Position numbers and translations under genes: made by a program. 64,000 nt of DNA from Mangrovibacter phragmitis (GTDB lineage Bacteria; Pseudomonadota; Gammaproteobacteria; Enterobacterales; Enterobacteriaceae): NCBI RefSeq assembly GCF_001655675.1, contig NZ_LYRP01000005.1, forward strand, positions 1 through 64,000, in the 5' to 3' direction. How positions within the stretch are numbered: the first letter of the stretch is position 1; every line of letters starts with the position of its first letter. The notes beneath the pieces are model-generated. The model did not search any database. It saw only the letters and a list, made by a program, of their open reading frames with translations, and was not told the origin of the DNA. Below are positions 44,671-54,245 of this stretch, piece by piece.

Positions 44671-44690
44671 TATATGAAATTTCACATAAG
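44671..44690. promoter_or_regulatory. Near-palindrome upstream of the putative effector
   Basis: TTATATGAAA (44671-44680) meets TTTCACATAA (44681-44690); nine of ten positions pair. It lies 35 bases before the putative metalloprotease start and is a candidate operator. No hrp-type promoter box was seen. Confidence 0.45.
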
Positions 44691-44724
44691 ATATAAATAT
44701 TAATATAAACAGTGAGATTGGGAT

Positions 44725-46152
44725 ATGTATGAGAAAACAGACAGGCCGAAAAAAAATACAATTCGTTCAGTTGCCAGTAATTTTTCTAAAAAGATAAGTG
44801 GCGGTGAATCAAGACTTCATTTTGTTGACAAGCGACATGAATCGATAGCCCAAAATAAGAGGCAAGACATTGTGCACGCCAGCCCTCAAGTATTGAGTGG
44901 AGTGACGCAGCTTCGTGGATTTAAAACGGTAAATGGAAAAGTTCCTGATAGCTCTGATGAGTCTACTGGAGCGTTTGTCCATAGCAGTCTCTCAGCCTGG
45001 GATAATATTTTTAAAGACGATGCGATTGATCGAGCTGGAGGTGTCATAGCTGAGTACACGCCTGGGGAAGAAGAGCTTGACGCTGAGGCACTAACCAAAT
45101 ACGAAAAGAATATAAAGGATGATGCATTTGGATTGGTCAAAGCAGAAGGCTCGACTGAGACTCGTATAAAAAGGTATGAAAAACAGCCTGTACAAACAGA
45201 AATGGTGATGCTCGCACCGCCTGTATTTGCAGAACATAGAAATGCAATCCAGGGTATCATTGAGAACGCTATTTATGGCAATGTCACTGGACGGGCGGGC
45301 AAAGTTCCGACGGATTGGAGAGATAACCTGGATTTATTGATGGAGGAGAACCAATCCATAAGTGACTACGCACAAGCCAATGAGGACGCAGACTGGCTTG
45401 CCAGGGCATTTACTGAATTACTGGAACAGAAAGTTAACCAACGCGAAGGCAATATAGCCCCTGATGCGTTAGATTACTTAAACTCAGGAACTGCTGTCTT
45501 TTCCACCAATGTGATGGCCGCTATCAAACAACAGCTGAACTTGAATATCGTTACTCGGGATGAGTTTGTGGGCAACGATGCCACTCTGGACACCGTAGCG
45601 GTACTTTCCCATGAGTTTGGGCATATCAAAACGGCGTTGAACGTTTCTGAAGAATCTATTCAAAATGTTAAATCAGGACTGGGACCTAACTGGAACTCGG
45701 TAAAAATGGTCATTAGTACCCTTAATAAATCTGCTGAGCCTGACAAACGTACCACACATGATCGCACCTTCAATACCAATTTACGCTTTGCCTGGGGTCA
45801 GGTGTTGAGTGAGTTCTATCGTTCTCCACAGAAAGTGCGGGAAGACAGTGAATTGGAAAAAGCAATCAAAATTCTTTATAACCTGCTGATGTCTTTTGAA
45901 GAGTACTTCAATATTGAAGCGGTAGACAACACCATTTCAGCCGGTAGCGACAAGAAAAAACGAGTGTCACATGGCACGGAACGCCGTACTGGGCTGGATC
46001 TACGTATTGATATGCTTGAGGACATGGATAAAAACCTGGCTAATCATGATCGCCGTTTGCAACCTGCTGATATGGCCAAATATGTATGGATATCCAAACT
46101 AAAAAGTCTCATAGCAAAATTTATCGCCACCTTTAGTGATAAATTTCCATAA
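44725..46152 (+). CDS. Putative zinc metalloprotease, type III effector-like (HExxH)
   Basis: The 475-residue protein has a hydrophilic serine- and lysine-rich N-terminus (such as RPKKNTIRSVASNFSKK) with no Sec signal, an appearance shared with type III secreted effectors. The catalytic motif is LSHEFGHIK, with H296, E297 and H300; a possible third ligand lies at E392/E393 (SFEEYFNIEAVDN). The HExxH plus downstream EE pattern resembles the M91/NleD group of effector proteases, but the resemblance is at motif level only. Codons and composition are more AT-rich than in the neighbours, suggesting transfer. A toxin or housekeeping peptidase cannot be excluded; there are no secretion genes in the window. 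Confidence 0.7.
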   Translation: MYEKTDRPKKNTIRSVASNFSKKISGGESRLHFVDKRHESIAQNKRQDIVHASPQVLSGVTQLRGFKTVNGKVPDSSDESTGAFVHSSLSAWDNIFKDDAIDRAGGVIAEYTPGEEELDAEALTKYEKNIKDDAFGLVKAEGSTETRIKRYEKQPVQTEMVMLAPPVFAEHRNAIQGIIENAIYGNVTGRAGKVPTDWRDNLDLLMEENQSISDYAQANEDADWLARAFTELLEQKVNQREGNIAPDALDYLNSGTAVFSTNVMAAIKQQLNLNIVTRDEFVGNDATLDTVAVLSHEFGHIKTALNVSEESIQNVKSGLGPNWNSVKMVISTLNKSAEPDKRTTHDRTFNTNLRFAWGQVLSEFYRSPQKVREDSELEKAIKILYNLLMSFEEYFNIEAVDNTISAGSDKKKRVSHGTERRTGLDLRIDMLEDMDKNLANHDRRLQPADMAKYVWISKLKSLIAKFIATFSDKFP

Positions 46153-46500
46153 CCAATTGATAAAATATGATTTTATCTTTGCAAAAAATTAACCAGCCTT
46201 CTGAATTAAATACAGGGTCAGGGGCGCAGGGTAATCCCCCCGATAATTCCACCACGCTTTGAATGCGAATTCACCGAACCGGGTCGGGCGCTATTAGTGC
46301 CTGTGGTGGCGCTTGTGAATTAGACAAACGACAACTGATTCACCTTCGCCAAAGCACATAAATGCTTTATGTGGAGTTAAAATTATGGCAGAAACAGTAC
46401 TTTCACCTATTGTTATATTATTGAAATAAAATAATCACACAATGTTATTATTAAGCGTGTAGTTTAATATCAGCCTTTCATCCAACTGAGCAGATTCATT
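46153..46500. other. Intergenic region after the putative effector
   Basis: About 350 bases with no accepted gene. A hairpin CACATAAA (46355-46362), TGC, TTTATGTG (46366-46373) is the only clear structure. The region may hold a promoter for the chorismate mutase gene. Confidence 0.45.
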
Positions 46501-47043
46501 ATGCACTCTTTTGCCATTTTCCTCTCTTCACTGTTTATGTGCAGTACAGTTTTTGCCAGTTCAGTGACCTCCGTGTCGCTCGAGGAACTGTCATCCGCAC
46601 TGAATGAACGCATGCTGTTAATGCCAGCGGTGGCTGGCTATAAAGCGCAGCATCACTTACCCGTTGAAGACCTGTCGCGGGAGAAAGTTGTCATAGACGG
46701 TATGAGACAAAATGCTCAGGACGCCGGGCTTGCTTCCGACACCGTTGTCCCTTTTGTCCATGCTCTGATGAATGCCGGGAAGGCAATTCAGTACCGCTGC
46801 CTGGCCGACTGGCTGGCCACACCGCAGGCCAGGGTTCACGTTACCGAACTTGCGGATACCAGACAAAAGATACAACAGACTGATAATCGGCTGATGACGG
46901 CCATCAGCCAGCGTCTGATGGCCGGCTCCTTTACCGAAGCCGATATGGCGTGGCTTATATCGCAGATGACGGCACCAGGACTTAGCGCTGCGGATAAAAA
47001 TAATCTGCTGTCAGCCCTGTCGCGCATTGAGCGAGCCAGTTAA
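46501..47043 (+). CDS. aroQ: Secreted chorismate mutase, AroQ-gamma type
   Basis: The 180-residue protein has a Sec signal peptide (MHSFAIFLSSLFMCSTVFAS) and an all-helical AroQ-gamma domain: ERMLLMPAVAGYKAQH, the DLSREKVVIDGMRQNAQDAG helix and a YRCLADW segment. Secreted, monofunctional chorismate mutases convert chorismate to prephenate outside the cytoplasm; their purpose is unclear, with roles proposed in pathogens. It is encoded between the putative effector and the sulfotransferase gene in the accessory block. Confidence 0.92.
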   Translation: MHSFAIFLSSLFMCSTVFASSVTSVSLEELSSALNERMLLMPAVAGYKAQHHLPVEDLSREKVVIDGMRQNAQDAGLASDTVVPFVHALMNAGKAIQYRCLADWLATPQARVHVTELADTRQKIQQTDNRLMTAISQRLMAGSFTEADMAWLISQMTAPGLSAADKNNLLSALSRIERAS

Positions 47044-47448
47044 CGAAACGGAGGTCAAGTCCCCGCCGCAACAGACGCGTTCTTCCGCTTCGACAGCGCA
47101 GTCAAAATACTGCTCCGCACTGGACTTACATCTTGAGGTGGCGGGCCGGACTATAGAAATGCATCCCCCTGAACGATGTTTCCTGGAATATATCTGAGAC
47201 CGAATTTTACCTTTGATGTGCACGGATTCATCCCTGTTTAGCACTTCCCTGAGCCGGGATACGTTCCTGACGGTGAAACCATTACCCAGCAGGTCTTTTT
47301 CTGTCAATTCTCGGGGCACATGATCTCCTTCACTCATGATCTCAGGCGGCTGACTGCGGCACAGGGCATTGTGGCAGGCCCGAAATTTCGTCAGGCACAG
47401 GAATGGCTCCGCAACCAGAATTAAGGTGAACTTCCACAGAATCTTCAT
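47011..47448 (-). CDS. Possible cysteine-rich secreted protein of unknown function
   Basis: A 145-residue frame from ATG 47448 has a hydrophobic N-terminus (MKILWKFTLILVAEPFLCL) and about nine cysteines. It has a coherent middle part (PRELTEKDLLGNGFTVRNVS). A longer form from GTG 47484 adds 12 residues. It overlaps the 3' end of the chorismate mutase gene by 33 bases on the opposite strand and lacks a clear ribosome site. It may be real or chance. Confidence 0.4.
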   Translation of the reverse strand: MKILWKFTLILVAEPFLCLTKFRACHNALCRSQPPEIMSEGDHVPRELTEKDLLGNGFTVRNVSRLREVLNRDESVHIKGKIRSQIYSRKHRSGGCISIVRPATSRCKSSAEQYFDCAVEAEERVCCGGDLTSVSLTGSLNARQG

Positions 47449-47672
47449 AAAAAACCGGCTGCGCCGTGATATTTTTTCAAGCACATCATCTATAGCGCCC
47501 CTTTTTCCTTTTTAACCGAATGTTAAGCGAGTCGCGATACACAATGTGGGTGCGGCCCTGAAACACACTAACCTGGCAGCGTAAACAAGTTCCCTTTACG
47601 TAACAGACTATTCTGCACAGCTATTTAGAGTAAGTATTGCTTTCTGTACTACAAACTAAGTGACGGAAAAAT

Positions 47673-49028
47673 ATGAGCAAAACCACATCGACATATCATC
47701 AAGCCGGCCTTAGCCGTCGGGGATTCCTTGGCCTTGGAGCTGCAGTCACTGTTGCCGCACTTGTGCATTCCCGTAGTGCTTTCTCAATGCCAACCGTCTT
47801 TCCAACAGGCGTAACTATCCACGATAAGTCAGCGACCTATGTCTGTGATGTCATGTTCAGCACATCCGGCAAAACTTATTTGATTGATATCAACGGCCTG
47901 GTTGTCAAACAGTGGGAGCACAAAGGTGAACCTGCGCGAATAGTCGATCCCTCTCTTGTTGGTGGGCGTAAGGGCGTCGTTGGCATGACTCTTGATATGG
48001 TGGATGCGTCCCGGATGCCAAATCTGGCAGGAATCGGACTCGTGCCCGGGCGCAAGACTGCAAAGATCAACAAGACATTTGGCCTTCTTGACTGGAATGG
48101 AAACGTTATCTGGCAGTGGAGTGGCATTGATTCTGTCGGGGCAGCACTACAACATCACGACTGGGAATTACTCTCCAACGGCAACATGCTCATCCTTTCC
48201 GACAGGATGCGAGAGGATCCGCGTTTTAAAATCGGCAAAATTGTTGATGACGTGATTTATGAGATAACCCCTTCTGGTAAGGTCGTATGGCAATGGTCAG
48301 CAACTGACCATTTGGACGAATTTGGCTTCACTCCAGAGGAAATGAAGCTGGTCACAGCAACTAACGGTCCTGACTATCTGCATATGAATGCTATGGCTGC
48401 TCTTGGTCCAAATCGTTGGGAAATGGCAGGAGACAAACGTTTTGCAGCTGAGAACATCATTTTCAGTTCACGTAACGCCAATTTCATTGCCATTATAGAC
48501 CGCAAGACTGGCCGTATTGTCTGGAGGATTGGACCAAATTATCCTCATTTGACGCCTGCCGAAACGGGTAAACTTCCTCATCCCGTCAACCAGATGAGTG
48601 GTCAGCATAACGCTCATATGATTCCTGAGGGATTGCCTGGTGCGGGGAATATCCTTGTTTTCGACGACCAGGGTGAAGCCGGTTACCCTATTGCTCCACG
48701 AGCCCTGCTGGGAGGATCACGTATTCTGGAGATAGACCCTGCGACCAGGGAAATTGTCTGGCAGTACACTGCCAGTATGAGCGGTAATCCCGATTCTACA
48801 TTCTTTAGTCCATTCGTCAGTGGAGCACAACGCCTCCCTAATGGAAATACTCTGATTGACGAAGGGATCGATGGGCGCTTCTTCCAGGTAACTCCTACAG
48901 GGAAGATAGTCTGGGAATATATTGTCCCATTCACCGGCATCGGGCCGGGGGGCACCACAGGCCATCCGGTAGAAAGTAATCTCACCTATCGCGCTCAGGC
49001 CGTACCTCTGAACTGGATTCCGCGCTAG
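47673..49028 (+). CDS. Arylsulfotransferase (ASST)-family protein with Tat signal
   Basis: The 451-residue protein has a twin-arginine signal (LSRRGFLGLGAAVTVAALV) and a beta-propeller-like ASST/arylsulfotransferase domain, with repeats such as GLLDWNGNVIWQWSG, ITPSGKVVWQWSA and ATREIVWQYTA. Bacterial ASST enzymes move sulfate between phenols; the Tat signal here differs from the Sec-exported E. coli AssT. Histidines in LQHHDWELL and QHNAHMIPEG are candidate catalytic sites. It is 120 bases upstream of a secreted esterase gene, possibly a pair. Confidence 0.85.
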   Translation: MSKTTSTYHQAGLSRRGFLGLGAAVTVAALVHSRSAFSMPTVFPTGVTIHDKSATYVCDVMFSTSGKTYLIDINGLVVKQWEHKGEPARIVDPSLVGGRKGVVGMTLDMVDASRMPNLAGIGLVPGRKTAKINKTFGLLDWNGNVIWQWSGIDSVGAALQHHDWELLSNGNMLILSDRMREDPRFKIGKIVDDVIYEITPSGKVVWQWSATDHLDEFGFTPEEMKLVTATNGPDYLHMNAMAALGPNRWEMAGDKRFAAENIIFSSRNANFIAIIDRKTGRIVWRIGPNYPHLTPAETGKLPHPVNQMSGQHNAHMIPEGLPGAGNILVFDDQGEAGYPIAPRALLGGSRILEIDPATREIVWQYTASMSGNPDSTFFSPFVSGAQRLPNGNTLIDEGIDGRFFQVTPTGKIVWEYIVPFTGIGPGGTTGHPVESNLTYRAQAVPLNWIPR

Positions 49029-49149
49029 CCTGTTCTGCCTCCAGGAAGATATGTGGCAGGTGCGTTTTGTATGCAACCCCGATGTGAAAAACATTACAAA
49101 CATTGGGTATAATCAAAGTATTAGCGCAACAAACTCTACAGGAATACGA

Positions 49150-50670
49150 ATGAAAACTTTACTGGGAAGTGCATTGCTTGTTGTTAGTTCATTTTCTTTT
49201 GCCATGGAACCGGCCCCTGTTGTCACTACTGAGTCGGGCAAAGTTCAGGGATATCGCACTGATGACGGTATCAGTGTTTATAAAGGGATCCCATATGCGG
49301 CTAATCCTTTTACCGCTGCACGACGGTTTCAGAATCCCCAGCCCATGCAGCCCTGGCAAGGTATAAAAAAAACTGTGTCTGACTCGCCAGTGCCACAACC
49401 GGGAAGGACCTCCGCGCAACCATTAGTTGGGCGGGCTGGCGACTTAACCCTCAATATATGGCGCCCTGATGATATCAAAGGGAAAATACCGGTTATGGTC
49501 TGGATCCCTGGAGGGGCCTGGATCAGGGAAGATGCGACTGAGCCTGTGTATGACGGAAGCGTGTTTGCTAAAAAAGGCGTGATGATAGTCACGGTTAACT
49601 ACAGAGTGGGTGTAGATGGATTTATGCATTTCGCCCATCGTCCTGACAACCGTGGTATAGCTGACCAGATTGCTGCACTTAAATGGGTGCAGCGAAATAT
49701 CGCGAACTTCGGAGGGGATCCTGGCAGAGTGACACTCTTCGGACAATCCGCCGGTGCGGGTAGTGTTGCCATACATTTAGGAAACCCAGAGACCAAAGGG
49801 CTTTATCAGCAGGCCATTTTGCAGAGCCCTCCAGTGCAGTGGATTAGCCCTGCCGATGCAACACGAATAACCGAACAATTTTCCCGGAATCTGGGGATTT
49901 CTGCCGACCCCGAAGCTGTAGCCAGGGTGCCTTTTGAGGCGCTGGTTCAGAATGTGTTAAAAGTTGGAAATCAAATCAAAGATCCTGCCCGGTGGGGAAA
50001 GCTTTCCCTGGGAGGTACTGCATTTTTGCCAGTTGCCGACAATAAAATCATCGTCAGGAGCCCAATAGAAGACCTGGCTAATAGTGACAGTAACCGCGTT
50101 CCGGTTATCGTAGGCAGCACCGACAGTGAGTCCAGATTATATTTGGTCCCCGGCGGCGGTCTGCAAAAGTTCACGGAAAAGGATGTGAGCACTGTCATAC
50201 ATCAAATGGGTCTCCCCTCAGGAACTCTTCAGGCCTATGCAAAAAACAGTATTAATGCGCAGAGCCCGGGTGACATTTACGCTCAGATAATGTCGGACTA
50301 CACATTCAGAATGCCTGCACTGAAAATAGCCAATATTATGAGCAAAAACCAGAACACATGGTTTTATAACTTTTCCTGGCGGTCACCCGCTTACCATGGC
50401 CGCCTGGGGGCTGCGCATTTTGTAGACGTCCCCTTTACGTTCGGGACGATTCATACAAAAGAGGCAGAAAACTTTGTCGGGGTAAATCCGCCGGTGTCCT
50501 TGTCTGAAAGTATCAATAACGCCTGGGTCTCGTTTGCTAAATATGGCAATCCGGGGTGGCCGCAATATTCAGATAAAGATAAACAAACGATGATGTTCAA
50601 CACAACCAGTAGCGTGGCGACCAGCATGGATCCACAAATCGCGTCTCTGTGGGAAAAGTTCCGGTTCTAA
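49150..50670 (+). CDS. Secreted type B carboxylesterase
   Basis: The 506-residue protein has a signal peptide (MKTLLGSALLVVSSFSFA) and an alpha/beta-hydrolase of the carboxylesterase type B family. The nucleophile elbow is FGQSAGAGSVA; an acid is likely in GSTDSESRLY, and the histidine is in GAAHFVDVPFTFG. It cleaves ester bonds outside the cytoplasm. ATG 49150 with AGGAAT upstream is preferred over an earlier open frame. It follows the ASST gene in the same direction. Confidence 0.9.
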   Translation: MKTLLGSALLVVSSFSFAMEPAPVVTTESGKVQGYRTDDGISVYKGIPYAANPFTAARRFQNPQPMQPWQGIKKTVSDSPVPQPGRTSAQPLVGRAGDLTLNIWRPDDIKGKIPVMVWIPGGAWIREDATEPVYDGSVFAKKGVMIVTVNYRVGVDGFMHFAHRPDNRGIADQIAALKWVQRNIANFGGDPGRVTLFGQSAGAGSVAIHLGNPETKGLYQQAILQSPPVQWISPADATRITEQFSRNLGISADPEAVARVPFEALVQNVLKVGNQIKDPARWGKLSLGGTAFLPVADNKIIVRSPIEDLANSDSNRVPVIVGSTDSESRLYLVPGGGLQKFTEKDVSTVIHQMGLPSGTLQAYAKNSINAQSPGDIYAQIMSDYTFRMPALKIANIMSKNQNTWFYNFSWRSPAYHGRLGAAHFVDVPFTFGTIHTKEAENFVGVNPPVSLSESINNAWVSFAKYGNPGWPQYSDKDKQTMMFNTTSSVATSMDPQIASLWEKFRF

Positions 50671-50825
50671 AAATAATGCGCCAGTAAATGATATTGACAG
50701 TGGGTTTGTGAAAGGCACCTCAGCAGATAACGGCACCGGATTGTGCCCAGGAATTACGTGCTCAGGAGGATGCGTTTTCATTTCATATCAAGTCTTTTAA
50801 TCACGCATACGCCCTTGTGATGGCT

Positions 50826-50854
50826 GGGTATCCGCAGTCCATATGCGGATACCC
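50826..50854. terminator. Perfect hairpin between convergent genes
   Basis: GGGTATCCGCA (50826-50836), loop GTCCATA, TGCGGATACCC (50844-50854): an 11-bp perfect stem between the convergent esterase and DsbA-family genes. There is no T-run, so it is a likely but not certain shared terminator. Confidence 0.55.
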
Positions 50855-50888
50855 ATAACACTCCGGTTCCCTCAGGAACGATACACGC

Positions 50889-51524
50889 TCAGTCGGTTAA
50901 CTGTCGGGCAAGGGCCTGGTGATCCTGGTAGACTGCGGAGGTCTGGATCAACCGAATTTCACCCCCAGTTTCAGCAAAAAAGGCAGGTACGCCACGAACA
51001 CCGAACGCCTGCATTAGCCTCTGAGCATGGCTTGCCCGGGCCTGGATATGAGCATGCAATATCTCACTTGACGAAATAAAGAGACTGGCAGCCTCCTCAA
51101 GCTTCAACCCATTCAGTATACCGACCAGCGTCCCTTGCGAGGTTACATCGAGACCATCCACATAACGCGCTTTCTGAATTGCTGAAAGGGCTTCCAGTTC
51201 ACGCTCCGGTTCAGTAAGTGCCACGGCGGTAAGTGCGGCAGTGGCATTGCCACTGTCAAACTTTTGCTGACGGTTGGCCAGAACCTTTGCCTGATATTTT
51301 TCGGTGAAAGGCTGGCCTGTAATTGACTGGATACGTTGGTCATTACTCCAGGCGTATACCGCAAAATCGTCATCCATTGTGCGGGCACCGTCACCTGAGA
51401 ACAACCCCGCAGGCAAGGGTTGAACCACGACATTTGTCGTATTGCGCAGGTAAGTGACTGCGGGCGTGGCACCATAGCACCAGCCACATAAAGGGTCAAA
51501 AAGGTAATAAAGCGTCTTTGTCAC
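50889..51524 (-). CDS. DsbA/FrnE-type thioredoxin-fold protein
   Basis: The 211-residue protein has a CGWC active site in FDPLCGWCYGATPAV and a thioredoxin-fold with helical insert ending GVRGVPAFFAETG (the cis-Pro loop). There is no signal peptide, so it is a cytoplasmic DsbA-family oxidoreductase. The start is GTG 51524. It faces the esterase gene across the hairpin. Confidence 0.88.
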   Translation of the reverse strand: MTKTLYYLFDPLCGWCYGATPAVTYLRNTTNVVVQPLPAGLFSGDGARTMDDDFAVYAWSNDQRIQSITGQPFTEKYQAKVLANRQQKFDSGNATAALTAVALTEPERELEALSAIQKARYVDGLDVTSQGTLVGILNGLKLEEAASLFISSSEILHAHIQARASHAQRLMQAFGVRGVPAFFAETGGEIRLIQTSAVYQDHQALARQLTD

Positions 51525-52048
51525 AAGTCTGTACCGAATGTTGGTTTAGTTAAGAACACTTTAATATTACTCTGCAGAAAGTCAGAGCTTTTTTGAATTT
51601 TTCAGGGAAAAAGAACTGCGACGAACCAGAATTTTGGGCAATGACCAGTCAGGAACGCATTCATGCACAGTTCTCCTTAACAGCACCTCACTGCAACATG
51701 GTTTTCCGTTCCAAAGTGTCCACACCTTGCCGAATTAATAAGGGTACGAACGAGTATGCCATTGTCCGTCCTGCGCGGTTTCATCAGGATGTATGCATAT
51801 TGATGAAAATCATAGTGATATCAGCAAAGTAATTGCATCCATGGGAGATAACGCATTGCGGCAATATTATCTTTTATAGAAATAAGGCACAGCAAATTAA
51901 AAAATATGAACAACAGAGCGTTTTTTTATAAACCGTTATTTTGCCATTATTGAATGCACTCTAGATGAAGCCACAGCCAACTTAAATTAAAGAATTGCTA
52001 ATAAATGTCGTTATTACACATAAGACAACCAAACCGAGTGCTGCAATA
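51525..52048. other. Intergenic region upstream of the chemoreceptor
   Basis: About 520 bases, AT-rich in the right half. No gene with a ribosome site was accepted; the 51593-51832 frame looks like chance. I looked for a sigma-28 flagellar promoter (TAAA plus GCCGATAA) and found only TAAA with GCCATTAT at the wrong spacing. Confidence 0.4.
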
Positions 52049-53947
52049 ATGATATGGAAAAATACCCAAGGTCGAATAGGCCTATTACTTATAAGCTTTT
52101 TCGTTATTTTATTGATAGTTACCTATATTGTTATCAAGCAATTTGTTGCTCCACAAATCATTGAAACTGAGACTGAAAATATTCAGGCGACGGTTAAATT
52201 ACAAAGTAACGCGATTAAAGAGCAGATGAACCGCGTTAAGGCTCAGCAACGCTCAATCACTGAGCTGGTTGCCGGGCTGCAAAGTCAGCAAATCGACGAA
52301 TTTTTACCGCTTCTGGTTAACCAATATGGCGATTTAAACGTATTCGGTGGTGGGATTTGGCCTTTGCCTGGTCAGCGTGATCCGGCCCGGGAAAAATTCA
52401 GCACCTTCTATGCCCGTGACGCAAGCGGTAATCTGCAGGTCAACACCGTATGGAACCAGCCGGAATCGGCAAAATACTGGGAACAACCCTGGTATAAAGA
52501 CGGCATGAATGCGCCAAAAGGCGAATGTGCGTGGGCGAAAGCCTATCAGGATGCGGCCAGCCCACAGCCGCGAACTAACTGCGCCATGGCTATCTGGAAA
52601 GACGGTAAAGTCTGGGGCGTGGCGACCATCGACGTAACACTGGGCTTCTTTAACCAATTGGCTGTCGAAATGGGCAAAGCGGTAAACGGTAGCGTACTAA
52701 TTGTTGAAGCAGACGGCAAAATCGTTGGTAACGGCTCTTCCGTACAGGATAAACCAGCACTCTCAAACGTCCGTGATCTCGGCATTCCGGCTGCGGCACC
52801 GTTAGCCAGCCTGTTAAGCCAGGGTAAAACAACAGAAATGCGCGGAAGCTATGAAGGTACAGACGGCGCACATTCACTGTTCGTTCTGCCCATCAGCGGC
52901 AGCCCGTGGTTCATGGCGGTTGATATTCCGAGCAGCCACCTGGTAAGTATGTCTAATGCTATTATGACCAAACTCACCATTGTACAGGCGATTATCGGAA
53001 TACTTATTGTCTTTATTATGATGTTTATTGTGCGTAATATTTTCCATAATGTGACGTTGCTCAATCGTAATATTGAAACGCTATCCAGCGGCGGGGCAGA
53101 TTTAACGCAACGTCTTGCACAAAGTAAGAGCCCGGAATTTAACGCCATTATCAACAATTTCAATAAGTTTATTTCGTTCCTGAATGAGCTGATGCAACAG
53201 GTAGGGAATAGCTCAATGGCGATATCTTCGGCTTCGCGCCAGATTGCCAGCGGTAACCTGAACCTCTCCTCACGCACCGAAGATCAATCGGCCTCAATTG
53301 TGGAAACGGCAGCGTCCATGGAAGAACTGACCAGCACCGTGCGCCTTAACGCAGAGAACGCATTGCAGGCGAACAAGCTGGCGGAAGAGGCTTCAGCGAC
53401 CGCGAAACAAGGGGCCAGTGTAGTTAACAAAGTCGTCTCTACAATGAATAACATTAATGAGTCCTCCTCTAAAGTGGTGGAAATCATCAGTGTGATTGAC
53501 GGCATCGCCTTCCAAACCAACATCCTGGCGCTTAATGCAGCAGTGGAAGCGGCCAGGGCGGGTGAGCACGGGCGTGGGTTCGCTGTGGTGGCTGGTGAAG
53601 TTCGTTCACTGGCGCAGCGCAGTGCCCGCTCAGCTCAGGAGATCAAAAAACTGATTGAAGAATCGGTGAGCAGCATTGAGCAGGGTAGCGGGCTGGTTCG
53701 TCAGGCAGGGACAACAATGGACGGCCTGATGGAGAAAGTTGAAAGCGTCGGTGTGCTGATCTCAGAAATCAGTTCTTCCAGCGATGAACAAAGTCGCGGA
53801 ATTGCCCAGATCAACATCGCCGTCAACCAGCTCGATAGCGTAACACAGCAGAACGCTGCGCTGGTCGAAGAGGTGGCGGCCGCCGCGCAGTCCATGGAAC
53901 AACAAACCTTACAACTCGAGAATGTCGTTGGCAGCTTCAAGCTCTGA
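52049..53947 (+). CDS. Methyl-accepting chemotaxis protein
   Basis: The 632-residue chemoreceptor has TM1 ([19 protein letters not shown]) at about residues 10-28, a periplasmic dCache-like sensor to about 308, TM2 ([14 protein letters not shown]) near 310-330, a HAMP-like linker and a long cytoplasmic signalling hairpin. The tip [20 protein letters not shown] is the invariant CheA/CheW-binding motif. There is no C-terminal CheR-docking pentapeptide; it ends VGSFKL. ATG 52049 is chosen; the earlier TTG 51995 is less likely. Two hairpins follow the stop. Confidence 0.94.
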   Translation: MIWKNTQGRIGLLLISFFVILLIVTYIVIKQFVAPQIIETETENIQATVKLQSNAIKEQMNRVKAQQRSITELVAGLQSQQIDEFLPLLVNQYGDLNVFGGGIWPLPGQRDPAREKFSTFYARDASGNLQVNTVWNQPESAKYWEQPWYKDGMNAPKGECAWAKAYQDAASPQPRTNCAMAIWKDGKVWGVATIDVTLGFFNQLAVEMGKAVNGSVLIVEADGKIVGNGSSVQDKPALSNVRDLGIPAAAPLASLLSQGKTTEMRGSYEGTDGAHSLFVLPISGSPWFMAVDIPSSHLVSMSNAIMTKLTIVQAIIGILIVFIMMFIVRNIFHNVTLLNRNIETLSSGGADLTQRLAQSKSPEFNAIINNFNKFISFLNELMQQVGNSSMAISSASRQIASGNLNLSSRTEDQSASIVETAASMEELTSTVRLNAENALQANKLAEEASATAKQGASVVNKVVSTMNNINESSSKVVEIISVIDGIAFQTNILALNAAVEAARAGEHGRGFAVVAGEVRSLAQRSARSAQEIKKLIEESVSSIEQGSGLVRQAGTTMDGLMEKVESVGVLISEISSSSDEQSRGIAQINIAVNQLDSVTQQNAALVEEVAAAAQSMEQQTLQLENVVGSFKL

Positions 53948-53960
53948 CAGACAAAATAGC

Positions 53961-54018
53961 GCCGACCCTGCACCGTCGGCCTCAGATTGATAAGATAGCC
54001 TCTTCTGGGGCTATCTTA
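53961..54018 (+). terminator. Two hairpins after the chemoreceptor
   Basis: GCCGAC/GTCGGC (53961-53966 and 53975-53980) is followed by a 10-bp perfect stem TAAGATAGCC (53991-54000) with GGCTATCTTA (54009-54018). No clean T-run follows, but two stacked hairpins make 3' end formation likely. Confidence 0.55.
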
Positions 54019-54245
54019 CATTGAAAATCATATTCCGCATTGCCTGTTGCTGTGCTTTTGCTCGCAGCGATAAAGGCCAGAGGTGACTTCACTTTTCTAA
54101 TCAAGAAATTGAGATTACCAGCATCTCTTTGTGTTAATCCATGAGAACATGGTCGGTATAACGTAATTTATTCTGGTAGAATGTTATGACCATTTAACAA
54201 TAAATGGCTGTAACCACACTGACTTCATTTGCGGGAGATATCGGT

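Larger units (their letters stand above)
44141..44724. other. AT-rich intergenic region before the putative effector
   Basis: About 580 bases with no gene accepted. It contains the 44200-44235 inverted repeat, a TGACCT/AGGTCA hairpin with T-run at 44363-44388, and a near-palindrome at 44671-44690. The base composition is much more AT-rich than the aryl polyene block, a sign of recent acquisition. Confidence 0.6.

Noticed and set aside
51593-51832. 79-codon rightward frame between the DsbA-family and chemoreceptor genes
   Set aside because: No ribosome site or recognisable motif.
51900-52048. Possible sigma-28 flagellar promoter for the chemoreceptor
   Set aside because: TAAA and a GCCATTAT-like element are present but with about ten bases between them instead of the expected fifteen, and the -10 core is imperfect.
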